This document shows positions 48,475 to 56,597 of a stretch of 64,000 nucleotides of DNA, one piece after another (position 1 is the stretch's first letter; each line of letters begins with the position of its first letter). The position numbers and the translations under genes are program-made. Where the stretch lies: contig NZ_MTBP01000001.1 of NCBI RefSeq assembly GCF_002911665.1, forward strand, positions 62,001-126,000. Reading direction: 5' to 3'. Below the pieces are notes generated by a model. The model was not told the DNA's origin. It saw only the letters and a list, made by a program, of their open reading frames with translations, and searched no databases. This DNA is from Actinomadura rubteroloni. Lineage in GTDB: Bacteria > Actinomycetota > Actinomycetes > Streptosporangiales > Streptosporangiaceae.

Positions 48475-51441
48475 TCACGGCAACGTGAACGGAATGCCCC
48501 CGGCCGGATCGGCGAACGGTTTGATCAGCCCTTCGGGCCAGCTCAGGACGGGTTCCAGCCAGTTCTCCGCGCGCATGGTCGCGGCGACGTCGGCGATCTG
48601 CTCGTCCTCGGGCAGCCCGATCGTGACGACGGCGAGGTCGGCGAAGAAGGCCGTGTTCTCGTCGTCCCCGGCCAGCGCGGTGATCGCCAGCGGACGGTTG
48701 CGCGCCAGCTCCGGCGACAGCGGATGCCGGCGCAACGCGCGCAACCGGTGGCCGAGCAGCCCGTCCGGCGGCTGCCGCAGACCCGGGAGCTGGTAGTCCA
48801 GCGGCGGGGCGGGGGCGCGCGGATCGGGGTCGCCGCCGCCGTAGGGGAAGATCCGGTCCAGCTCGTGCACCCAGCGGACCTGCGGGATCACCCAGTGCGG
48901 GCCGGGCGACGTCCCGGCGAGGTCGCCCGCGCCGCCGAGCAGGCGCTGCGCGACGTCCGCGACGACGCCCGTCAGCTCGGCGGGCGGGTACTGCGTCCGC
49001 AGCGCCCAGGACCGGCGCGTCACCGCCCGCTCCACGACCGTCGCGAGCGTGCATTCGCGCAACCGCGCAACGAGCCGTGACCAGGCGCGGACCAGCTCGG
49101 GCGGCACCGCGGGCAGCGGACGGTTCGTGACGTGCGCGAGGACGAGCGTCTCCGTCCACACCCGCAGCCACGCCGAGTCCACGCCGCCCGCCAGCAGGTC
49201 GGCCTCGCGCAGCTCGTACAGGGTGCAGGCGCGTCCGGACTGGCACTCGCGCCCGCACGCGGCCGACCGCCGGCCGTCCACCGGGGGCGGCGGGCCGGGC
49301 AGTTCCTCCTCGCGGCCCTCGCCGAGCGGGATCCGCACGCGCAGCGGACGGTCCATGCCGTCGGCGAACACCGCCGCGACGCCCGGCCGCAGCGACACGA
49401 CCTCGCGCGACTGGTCGGTGTCCAGGTTCATCGCCGCGCCGACCTGGAACCGGTCGTCGTGCGCGGGCAGCCGGTGGACGACCTTCAGCGCCGTGTTCTT
49501 GATGACGTCCGGGACGAGCTTGGTCGGGATCTGCTCCGCCACGATGATCCCCTCGCCGTACGCGCGGATCTCGGCGAGCATCCCGGCGAACAGCTCGACG
49601 GCGTGCGAACTCGTCCGCTCCGGGCGGTTGCGCAGCAGCCGGTGCGCCTCCTCGATGACGATCACGTGCCGCAGCGCGGGCGCGCCGTCGCGGGACGCGC
49701 CGCGCGACCGCATCCGCAGGTGCTCCACGATGCGGATGATGAGCGTGCCCATGAGGAACGCCTTGTCCTCGTCGTTGGCGACGTCCTCGATCGCCAGCAC
49801 GATGTTGTCGCGCAGCATGCCGCCGATGTCGGCGGGGTGGCCGCCCTCGAAGAACCGTCCGGCCGAACCGATCCGCAGGCTCCGGAGCCGGACGTCCACG
49901 AAGCCTTGGACGTCCGCCATCATCTCCCGCCCGTACCCGACGTCCGTGATGACCTGGAGTGCGGCGTTCTGGAGCTGTTCCAGCGTCGGGACGGTCGGTT
50001 CGATCAGCGAGCCGGGCACGCCGCCGCCGGTGACGACGTCCCAGCCGTTGGTCTCGTAGACGCGCTGGAGCGCCTGCGCCATGATCTGCGGGAACGGCTC
50101 CTCGGCGTCGAACGCGGCCTGGAACAGCGCCCGGACCATGTCGATGTGCGCCTGCACCGGGTAGCCGGGCTCGGGCGCGAGCGGGTTCACCGACAGCGGC
50201 ACCGACGCCGGATCGGACGGGTTCACGACCGTCACCGGCCCGCCGAGGTCCGCGATCCGCCCGGCCATCGCCGCGTACTCGGACTTGGCGGGCTCGATCG
50301 CCAGCCACGGCACGCCCGCGCGGGTGAGCTGCTCCAGCAGGTGCCGGACGGTCTGGCTCTTGCCCGCGCCCGTCGCGCCCGTGACGAACACGTGCCGGTT
50401 GATCGTCGAGCGCGGCACGGTGAACGCGCCGACCCGGCGGTCCTGCGCGTCCAGGATCGCGCCCAGCTCGATGCGCGGCTCGGTGCCGGACGCGAAGTCG
50501 TCGGTCTCGGACGTGACGTCGAAGTACCCCGCGTCCAGCACCCGTAGCCCCGGCACCTCGCGGCGCGGCAGCCCGGCGAGGGCCGCGAGCGCGCCCGCCG
50601 TCGCGGTGAACGGGAAGCGCAGCTCGTCCGGCGCCTGCGGGCGGCGCGGCGCCGGGGTCGCGGGCGCCCGCAGCGCCTCGGCGAACGACCCCGCGCCGTG
50701 CCCGGACCGCAGCCGGTACGGGTGGTGGCCGAGATCCATCGACCCGACCAGGACGGGCGCGATCTGCCCCAGCTCCTGCTCGGTCTCGGCGCCCGCGACG
50801 ACCTTGACCTGCCACAGCCCGGCCTCGCGGAACGCGTCCAGTTCTGCGAGCCGGTCGTCGGCGCGGGCGACGGCGAGGCGGGACTGCTCGTCCTCGCCGC
50901 GCCGCAGCATCCGCAGCTCGTGGTGGAGTTCGCGCATCTCGTCGTCCAGGACGCGCTCGCCGCACGGCTCGGCGACGACGAACCAGCCGAACGGCCGCTC
51001 CATCAACGTGACGAGCGTGGACTCGAACAGCCCGGCGCCCTCGGCGAGCACGGGCGCGACGGGCGCGAGCCTGCCGGCGCAGCGCGTCCACACCATGCGG
51101 CGCGCCTGCCGCAGCCACTCCTCGCCGACGCGGACGCCGCGGGCACCGCTCGGGAACAGCAGCGCCTGCCGCGCCTCGCCGACCGGCCCGGCGTTGGTGA
51201 TCAGCTCCAGCGGCGCGCCGCCACCCGCCGACAGCCAGCCGACGACGAACGGCTCGCCGCGCCGCGCGGCCGACAGCGCGGCGGGCAGGACGCTCACGAA
51301 GTCGCCCTCCGCCGACGCCGCCCGCCGAGGCGCCGGAATCGCCTGGATCCGGTACCACGGTCCGGTCAGTCCCGGCTCGGCGCGGTTTCCCCATGTCGTG
51401 GGCGGCGGATACTCATGTGGAATCCCGGGGGGATGGGTCAC
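48475..51441 (-). CDS. HerA-like (DUF87) P-loop ATPase
   Basis: A 988-residue protein: a long N-terminal part (to about 300), then a HerA/FtsK-like ATPase core with Walker A 'VTGATGAGKSQT' at 353-364 and Walker B 'HVIVIEEAHRLL' at 592-603. A Cys cluster 'CGRECQSGRACT' (729, 733, 739) lies in the C-terminal part and may bind metal. HerA-type ATPases move DNA in repair, conjugation and several phage-defence systems. No nuclease gene (NurA type) is adjacent. The start is GTG at 51441 with AAGGA upstream. Its first about 100 codons and promoter are duplicated at 54461-54804. Role uncertain. Confidence 0.8.
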   Translation of the reverse strand: MTHPPGIPHEYPPPTTWGNRAEPGLTGPWYRIQAIPAPRRAASAEGDFVSVLPAALSAARRGEPFVVGWLSAGGGAPLELITNAGPVGEARQALLFPSGARGVRVGEEWLRQARRMVWTRCAGRLAPVAPVLAEGAGLFESTLVTLMERPFGWFVVAEPCGERVLDDEMRELHHELRMLRRGEDEQSRLAVARADDRLAELDAFREAGLWQVKVVAGAETEQELGQIAPVLVGSMDLGHHPYRLRSGHGAGSFAEALRAPATPAPRRPQAPDELRFPFTATAGALAALAGLPRREVPGLRVLDAGYFDVTSETDDFASGTEPRIELGAILDAQDRRVGAFTVPRSTINRHVFVTGATGAGKSQTVRHLLEQLTRAGVPWLAIEPAKSEYAAMAGRIADLGGPVTVVNPSDPASVPLSVNPLAPEPGYPVQAHIDMVRALFQAAFDAEEPFPQIMAQALQRVYETNGWDVVTGGGVPGSLIEPTVPTLEQLQNAALQVITDVGYGREMMADVQGFVDVRLRSLRIGSAGRFFEGGHPADIGGMLRDNIVLAIEDVANDEDKAFLMGTLIIRIVEHLRMRSRGASRDGAPALRHVIVIEEAHRLLRNRPERTSSHAVELFAGMLAEIRAYGEGIIVAEQIPTKLVPDVIKNTALKVVHRLPAHDDRFQVGAAMNLDTDQSREVVSLRPGVAAVFADGMDRPLRVRIPLGEGREEELPGPPPPVDGRRSAACGRECQSGRACTLYELREADLLAGGVDSAWLRVWTETLVLAHVTNRPLPAVPPELVRAWSRLVARLRECTLATVVERAVTRRSWALRTQYPPAELTGVVADVAQRLLGGAGDLAGTSPGPHWVIPQVRWVHELDRIFPYGGGDPDPRAPAPPLDYQLPGLRQPPDGLLGHRLRALRRHPLSPELARNRPLAITALAGDDENTAFFADLAVVTIGLPEDEQIADVAATMRAENWLEPVLSWPEGLIKPFADPAGGIPFTLP

Positions 51442-51534
51442 GGGACATCCTTACCGCCCCTCGTGACTCCGCGCCAGCGTCCTTGACCACACTCTCCGCA
51501 CCGGGCCTGTCACCCTGGCAACATCAGCCCCGTC
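51127..51534. repeat. Direct repeat A: 5' end and promoter of the HerA-like gene
   Basis: This 408-bp stretch, from inside codon 105 of the HerA-like gene to about 93 bp before its start, recurs at 54461-54804 in the same orientation. I count about four differences in the first 140 bases. Copy B lacks roughly 64 bp within the coding part. Confidence 0.9.
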
Positions 51535-51538
51535 AGGC

Positions 51539-51760
51539 CTGTGGGAGACCTGGGAATACTTCCGTTATGAAGGCGCGCTCGGCATGTCGACCTGGCTGCT
51601 GCATCACGCCGATCCGCACCTCGCCGTCCTGCTGAGCAAGGACAACGGCCCGTTCTCCTCCTGCAACCCGACCGGCACGTCGCGCTGCCGCCGCTCCCGC
51701 ATGAGCCGGCCCCCGACGGCATGTGGACGGCCGCCGCTTTCAGCGACTCCAGACGTCCGA
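51539..51760 (+). pseudogene. DUF4913 gene remnant with a frameshift
   Basis: The plus strand reads 'LWETWEYFRYEGALGMSTWL', then 'HHADPHLAVLLSKDNGPFSS', the core of DUF4913 proteins common on actinomycete plasmids and integrative elements. After 'SSCN' (near 51668) the family sequence 'PDRHVALPPLPHEPAPDGMW' continues in another frame, so one base has been lost. The start of the gene is missing, cut at the edge of repeat A. A second, inverted fragment lies at 54335-54455. Confidence 0.75.
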
Positions 51761-51812
51761 CACATACCGCTCGCGCTCGCCAGGCCCATGACCACCCCAG
51801 GGACACGGCTGA

Positions 51813-51835
51813 GTCCACTGCGGTTCTCAGTGGAC
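51813..51835. terminator. Hairpin at the end of the kinase gene
   Basis: GTCCACTG (51813-51820) pairs with CAGTGGAC (51828-51835) around a 7-base loop, straddling the kinase stop codon. No U tract follows in either direction. Confidence 0.4.
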
Positions 51836-52378
51836 AATGTCAGTTATCCACTGAGTGTCGCGAAGCCATCGGTTCGTCTTTCGCGGCGATCGCAGCCGCA
51901 CGACCGTCACTCCGCGCGCCTCGGTCTGCGCGAGCTGGGCGGCATACCGTGGTCGGTTGCGGATGTACTTGCGGGCGGCGTTCCCGAGGACGCTGCGGCG
52001 TCCGAAGAACGCGGCGCGCCAGGTCAAGCGGCGGCCCGTCTGCTCGCGGCCGGACAGCCGCCGCAGGTTGCGGCGGGTGACGCGCCACAGGATGAGTGGG
52101 AGCCGGTAGTCGAGCCAGATCACCAACTCTGCCCGGTCCCAGGTGACGTCCTGAAGCTTGCTGTAGTTGCCGTCCACGATCCATCTCGGGCCGACCGTGA
52201 CCGTGCCGACCTCCGCGCGGAACCGATCGAGGGGCAGCGCGCCGTGCCGCGCGAACAGGATGTCGTCCAGTTCGTGCACGGGGATCTCGTGCCGCCGGGA
52301 GAGTTCATGCGCGAGCGTGGACTTACCGGCTCCCGGGAGCCCGAAGATCGCTACGCGCGAAGGGAACGTCTGTGTCAT
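51827..52378 (-). CDS. P-loop nucleotide/small-molecule kinase-like protein (FlaR/adenylate kinase-like)
   Basis: A 183-residue P-loop protein: Walker A 'FGLPGAGKSTLAHELSRRH' (residues 11-29), 'PVHELDDILF', 'RWIVDGNYSKLQDVTWDRAEL' region with a lid-like Arg-rich helix 'RVTRRNLRRLSGREQ'. It fits the small kinase group often labelled topology modulation or adenylate kinase-like proteins, whose substrates are unknown. It is divergent from a small HTH-like gene and lies inside the repeat-flanked cassette. Start ATG 52378. Confidence 0.8.
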   Translation of the reverse strand: MTQTFPSRVAIFGLPGAGKSTLAHELSRRHEIPVHELDDILFARHGALPLDRFRAEVGTVTVGPRWIVDGNYSKLQDVTWDRAELVIWLDYRLPLILWRVTRRNLRRLSGREQTGRRLTWRAAFFGRRSVLGNAARKYIRNRPRYAAQLAQTEARGVTVVRLRSPRKTNRWLRDTQWITDIVH

Positions 52379-52415
52379 CCGTCCGGTCCCACCCTTCCTT
52401 GGTGAGGATATCCTG

Positions 52416-52444
52416 CACAGATTTACAGCGATTGCATATCTGTG
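52416..52444. promoter_or_regulatory. Inverted repeat in the kinase/HTH divergent promoter
   Basis: CACAGAT (52416-52422) and ATCTGTG (52438-52444) with a 15-base AT-rich spacer lie between the two divergent starts. The patch is far more AT-rich than the region, as expected for promoters. Confidence 0.4.
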
Positions 52445-52456
52445 TACCATTTGCAC

Positions 52457-52864
52457 ATGGAGAGCGTTGACATCTGCGACGAGATCGCAGCGATCCTCGT
52501 GCCCTACCCGACCCGAGGTCAGATGGGCGGAGACGCCTACGGGCAGGCGGCCGCCGTCGCTCACGAGGAGCGCCTGGTCGTCGCCGACGGGCTGCGGCGC
52601 GCGCTGGTGGACAACGACCAGGACCCCCTGCACACGGCGTTGAGTCAAGCGGTGGCCAGGATCCGGGCCGCCGAGTCCGACCGGCTGCTGCTGCTGGCCT
52701 ACGCCCGCCGCTTCACCCGTCCCCGCCCGTATCCGCTGCGCGACCTGAAGGAGACCGCCGAGCTGTCTGCCTCCTCGATCAGGACGGCGTACAACGATGA
52801 CGACGTCGCCACGGTCGCCGAGCGCGTGGGACGCCGACCCGTCGCTGACGGAACCACGCAGTAG
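52457..52864 (+). CDS. Small protein with a predicted helix-turn-helix
   Basis: A 135-residue protein. The first part is helical and acidic; the second half 'LLAYARRFTRPRPYPLRDL' then 'KETAELSASSIRTAYNDDDV' has the length and pattern of a helix-turn-helix. I do not recognise a named family. It is divergent from the kinase gene with an inverted repeat between, so it may regulate the cassette. Start ATG 52457 is chosen over an upstream codon because the latter lies in the promoter patch. Confidence 0.55.
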   Translation: MESVDICDEIAAILVPYPTRGQMGGDAYGQAAAVAHEERLVVADGLRRALVDNDQDPLHTALSQAVARIRAAESDRLLLLAYARRFTRPRPYPLRDLKETAELSASSIRTAYNDDDVATVAERVGRRPVADGTTQ

Positions 52865-52885
52865 CCGCCGGTCGTCCAGCGCGGT

Positions 52886-54310
52886 TCAGAGTTCCGGGCC
52901 GGATGACGTATCCGCCGAGGGCGACGGCGGCGGGGAGGGCGAACCACTCGCCTGGGGTGACCTCTCCTCCCGCGCGACGCGAGCTGGTCTCCGAGTCATC
53001 GCCAGGAGCCTGGTTCCGGCCTGCCCTTCGGCCTGGACCTGCTCGCCCGGGGACCTTGTCGTCGGCCCTGGGCCGATACGGGCGGTGCGAGGGTCCAGGG
53101 ACGGCTGTGCCAAGGGGAACAGGGCGTGGCCGCCGTAGGCGTGGTGACGCACCCTGTCGAGGTAGCCGCGCTGGAAGTCCAGCCGGTGCGCCTCGTCCTC
53201 GGGCGTCATGGTCCGCTCGCCCTTGCGCGTTTTGACCACGGTGCCGTCCAGCACCGACATTCCCGCGCCGCCGAGGTCGGAGAAGACGTTCACCCGCACA
53301 TGCGTGTACACCTGGCCTTGGTGCGCCGAGAGACACACCGAGTACGCCAGGTCAGCCAGCGGGTAGATGTGGGTGGTCCGGTCCCGGTTGCTCGGGTTGC
53401 GGAGCGCCTCGACATCGGTCAGCAGCTGCGGACGCATCCCGCCCAGGTAGTGGCCCAGCGCTTCGCGTGACCTGTCGCTTAGCGGGAGGTCGACGCGTTC
53501 GACGCCGACGGGATCCAGCGCGGGCCGTCGCCAAGGTCCCGTCTCCCCGGTGAGGCACGCCGCACCGATTCGGTCGTAGATGGTTCGGAGTACTGCGTGG
53601 ATTCTGGTGAGGTCTTCGGCCAACCCCGGATCAGCCAGCGAATCCCAGCCGTCCCGCATCCGCAACTGAATGGTCGCGGTGGATGCAGCGCTGCTGAGCG
53701 GTGCGACCGGCTCCAACGCCTTCAGCGTGGACGGGTCAAGGCAGTCTGCGACGAGGACCCCGGCGAGGACCGACGCCTCTTCTACGATGCGACGTTGGCG
53801 GCCGGGCGCGCTCTGCCCGACCGGGGTCGACCGCGCCCGTACCATGTCGACTTCCTCGGCCGTACGCCCGATGAAATGGGTGTGGAGCCGTTTCTCGCCT
53901 TGGATGGATTCCCTGTCGACCGTGGCCGGGTCATAGCTCCACGAGATCACGGGGGAGAGCTCCCAGTTCGCGCAGTGCTCGGCGAACACTGCGCCCATCG
54001 CGCCGACCGAGGCCGCATACGCCTCGGAATGGTCGTGCAGCCCGGGACGGACGCCGGTCCCCGCCGACATGACCATCACCTCGTACAGGGCGTGAGGGAA
54101 CGTCTTGTCCGTCGCGATCCACGCCTCGGCAGGCCCGGTGCCCACGTGGCCGAGCACACCGGACAGGTTGTAGATGTTCTCCACCGATCTCATCGCTCGC
54201 ACCCGCTGGGGCGCACGGGGAGTCGCATAGCCCGGCGCAGGAAGCGAATCCAAGATCGGGACCGCTGCCCGCGCGGACTCCAGAGCAGGGGGGAGCAGGG
54301 GATCAGCCAT
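52886..54310 (-). CDS. Protein of unknown function with HxH motifs; extended in frame to 54712 by a duplicated HerA 5' end
   Basis: From ATG 54310 this is a 474-residue protein I cannot assign. It has His motifs 'RPGLHDHSEAY' and 'EKRLHTHFIGRTAEEVD', reminiscent of HIT-like or metal hydrolase sites, and 'ENIYNLSGVLGHVGTGPAEAW' near the start. The C-terminal 50 residues are Pro/Ser-rich and disordered. The frame stays open upstream to GTG 54712, giving a 608-residue fusion. Its first 84 residues are those of the HerA-like protein, with a 24-residue gap, followed by a DUF4913 piece. Either the fusion is made from the copied promoter and start, or ATG 54310 (GAGG just before) is used. Confidence 0.6.
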   Translation of the reverse strand: MADPLLPPALESARAAVPILDSLPAPGYATPRAPQRVRAMRSVENIYNLSGVLGHVGTGPAEAWIATDKTFPHALYEVMVMSAGTGVRPGLHDHSEAYAASVGAMGAVFAEHCANWELSPVISWSYDPATVDRESIQGEKRLHTHFIGRTAEEVDMVRARSTPVGQSAPGRQRRIVEEASVLAGVLVADCLDPSTLKALEPVAPLSSAASTATIQLRMRDGWDSLADPGLAEDLTRIHAVLRTIYDRIGAACLTGETGPWRRPALDPVGVERVDLPLSDRSREALGHYLGGMRPQLLTDVEALRNPSNRDRTTHIYPLADLAYSVCLSAHQGQVYTHVRVNVFSDLGGAGMSVLDGTVVKTRKGERTMTPEDEAHRLDFQRGYLDRVRHHAYGGHALFPLAQPSLDPRTARIGPGPTTRSPGEQVQAEGQAGTRLLAMTRRPARVAREERSPQASGSPSPPPSPSADTSSGPEL

Positions 54311-54334
54311 CGGGACCTCAGGATCGTCAGGAGG

Positions 54335-54455
54335 GTTGCTGAATGCGGGTGATGTCCATATTCCGGGTGGTGCGGGTGCGGTGGGGAGTGGGTGGACGTG
54401 GCGGTCGGGTTTGCAGGCGGCGAAGGGGCCGTTGTCCCGGACATGAGGACGGCCA
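54335..54455 (-). pseudogene. DUF4913 gene fragment, inverted relative to the first
   Basis: On the minus strand the fusion frame reads 'VRDNGPFAACKPDRHVHPLP' and 'APAPPGIWTSPAFSN', matching the DUF4913 remnant at 51640-51760 on the plus strand. It sits between the HerA-like copy and the start of the unknown gene and is only about 35 codons long. Confidence 0.7.
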
Positions 54456-54460
54456 TGTGC

Positions 54461-54804
54461 GACGCGGACGCCGCGGGCACCGCTCGGGAACAGCAGCGCC
54501 TGCCGCGCCTCGCCGACCGGCCCGGCATTGGTGATCAGCTTCAGCGGCGCGCCGCCGCCCGCCGACAGCCAGCCGACGACGAACGGCTCACCGCGCCGCG
54601 CCGCCGGATTCGCCTGGATCCGGTACCACGGTCCGGTCAGTACCGGCTCGGCGCGGTTTCCCCATGTCGTCGGCGGCGGATATTCATGTGGAATCCCGGG
54701 GGGATGGGTCACGGAACATCCTTACCGCCCCCCGTGACTCCGCGCCACCGTCCTTGACCGCACTCTCCGCACGGGCTGTGTCACTCCGGCAACATCAGCC
54801 CCGT
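54461..54804. repeat. Direct repeat B: second copy of the HerA-like 5' end and promoter
   Basis: Matches 51127-51534 in the same orientation, with a deletion of about 64 bp in the coding part. GTG start (54712), ribosome site and upstream promoter region are all kept. Confidence 0.9.
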
Positions 54805-54808
54805 CGGG

Positions 54809-55723
54809 TCAGGGGAGGCGGCCGGGAGCGTCCACGATCCCGGACCGGACGAGCGCCGTCACATCGGCGGGCGGCCTGTTCGTCCGAACGGGCCGCTGCA
54901 GGGCCGTACCCAGGAAGCGATACGTCTTCGGGTCGAGGATCACCATGAAGTCGAGCATCCGCGCGCCCGTTCCCCCGCCGATGAGGACGCCGATGCCGCG
55001 CCGCCCGAGCGCGTCCGCGACGTTCCGCCGCAGCGCGATACCGGGGAGCCCGGCGAAGGCGCGGAAGAGGGCCGGGCGCAGCCCCGGCGGGAGGACGGGC
55101 TGCGCCAGGGCCATGCGCGCTGTGAGCTGCCGGAGGTGCCTCCTGGTGTCGCGCCGCGCGCCGGGCGGGCCGCTGGTCAGGCAGGCCCGCAGTTGCGCCG
55201 GGTCGTGCGGCAGCCTGGCGAGCGCGGCGTAGTTCATTGGGAACACGTCGTCCGGCTGCGCCGTCGCCGGGTTCTCGATCCGCTTGACGCCGTGGTCGTA
55301 GGAGAGACCGCGATGCCTGCCGTCCACCGACTCCCACCGCTGGTTCCGGTAGCTCTTCACCGGTTCGCCGCCCATGGACCAGCGCTGCACGGCCTCGGTG
55401 TAGATGAACTGGTCGTCGCGCGGCACCGGGTCGGGAGACGCCTCGGCGGCGCGGGCGGCGCGGTTGAGGACCTCGGCGGCGGCCAGGGCGGGCGGCGGCG
55501 AACCGTCCGTCGAGACGACCGGGACCGCCACGATCGCGGCGGCGGCCAGGACCGCGCCCCCGAGGGCGGTCCCGGCCAGGACCGTCCGCCGCCGGAACCG
55601 GGGCCGGACGGGACGGGCCGCCGCGTTCGCGGCGAGCAGGCGGGCGCGGCCGGGGGCGAGCCGGGCCGGGTCCGGCTCGGGCACCTCGGCGTGCAGGTCG
55701 CGCAGTTCGGCCAGGTCACGCAT
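54809..55723 (-). CDS. CU044_5270-like membrane protein, probable ECF sigma partner
   Basis: A 304-residue protein: cytosolic N-terminus 'MRDLAELRDLHAEVPEPDPA', one membrane helix (residues 50-72), and an extracellular domain with 'QFIYTEAVQRWSMGGEPVKS' and 'MVILDPKTYRFLGTALQ'. The layout is that of the CU044_5270 family, common beside ECF sigma genes in Streptosporangiales. It overlaps the sigma gene by 8 bp and should be made with it. It may act as its anti-sigma factor, which is inference. No zinc-binding anti-sigma motif is seen. Confidence 0.75.
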   Translation of the reverse strand: MRDLAELRDLHAEVPEPDPARLAPGRARLLAANAAARPVRPRFRRRTVLAGTALGGAVLAAAAIVAVPVVSTDGSPPPALAAAEVLNRAARAAEASPDPVPRDDQFIYTEAVQRWSMGGEPVKSYRNQRWESVDGRHRGLSYDHGVKRIENPATAQPDDVFPMNYAALARLPHDPAQLRACLTSGPPGARRDTRRHLRQLTARMALAQPVLPPGLRPALFRAFAGLPGIALRRNVADALGRRGIGVLIGGGTGARMLDFMVILDPKTYRFLGTALQRPVRTNRPPADVTALVRSGIVDAPGRLP

Positions 55724-56324
55724 CGTCGTCTCCTTCGTGGATCGGGTGGCGTCCGCCGAGCGCCGCGCGGACGTCGCGGCGCGCCCGGTGCAGGCGCGAC
55801 CGCACCGTGCCGACCGGGATGGACAGTGCCTCGGCGACCTGCTCGTACGTGAGGTCGGCCCAGGCGACGAGCAGCAGAACGTCGCGGTCGCGGGCGGGGA
55901 GCGCGGCGAGCGCGGCGGCGAGGGCGCGCCGGACGCCGGCCGCGTCCACGCGCTCGTCGGCACGCTCGGCATAGGACTCGGTGACCGGGCTCGCGCCGGT
56001 CCGGGCATAGGCACGGTGCATCCGGATCTCCGCGCGGTGGTGCTTGCCGATGAGGTTCGCGGCGATGCCGTAGAGCCAGGGAGCGGCGTCCTCGCGGGTC
56101 AGGTCGTAGCGTCCGCGCCGCCGGAACGCGGTGAGGAAGGTGTCGGCGACGATGTCGTCCGCGCGGTCCGCGCCGAGCCGCCGCGCGGCGTATCGGTGGA
56201 TCCGGGGCGCGTGGCGGTCGTACAGCTCGGTGAAGACCTCAGGGGCGCTCAGCGAGGACCAGATGATCCTCGCGTCGCCGGCCGCGGGCGGCGCGGCCCT
56301 CCCGGAGGGGATGAGGGCGATCAC
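55716..56324 (-). CDS. ECF RNA polymerase sigma factor
   Basis: A 202-residue extracytoplasmic-function sigma factor: region 2 'VFTELYDRHAPRIHRYAARRL' on, with 'ADDIVADTFLTAFRR' (residues 55-69), and region 4 'LPARDRDVLLLVAWADLTYEQ' with 'IPVGTVRSRLHRARRDV' (residues 172-188). The start is GTG 56324. It is expressed with the downstream CU044_5270-like partner. Its promoter targets cannot be seen in the window. Confidence 0.88.
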   Translation of the reverse strand: MIALIPSGRAAPPAAGDARIIWSSLSAPEVFTELYDRHAPRIHRYAARRLGADRADDIVADTFLTAFRRRGRYDLTREDAAPWLYGIAANLIGKHHRAEIRMHRAYARTGASPVTESYAERADERVDAAGVRRALAAALAALPARDRDVLLLVAWADLTYEQVAEALSIPVGTVRSRLHRARRDVRAALGGRHPIHEGDDDA

Positions 56325-56421
56325 GGCACTCCGTTCGTCGGGGGCTGTCCGCCAGCTTTCACCCGGAGGCCCGGCGCGGGTTCACGGCGTCCCGTGCGCG
56401 CGTCCGGGAGTGAGCGCCGGG

Positions 56422-56513
56422 AATTCACCGGAAATGCCGACGGTGTTCGCGTAATCACCGGACGTGCCGCTCCCTGGCTGGTACCGTCACCCGCAAATTC
56501 ACCGAGAATGCCG
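56422..56513. repeat. Three direct repeats in the sigma/DUF1906 divergent region
   Basis: AATTCACCGGAAATGCCG (56422-56439), TAATCACCGGACGTGCCG (56452-56469) and AATTCACCGAGAATGCCG (56496-56513) are close relatives. They lie upstream of the sigma gene and of the DUF1906 gene at 56598 and are candidates for binding of a regulator. Confidence 0.55.
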
Positions 56514-56597
56514 CCGAGCTAGGACGAAACACCCGGACATTTGGGGCATTTCACCCGATTGTTCGGTGGCGACCGGGACGTCCCGAGCGGGACGGAA

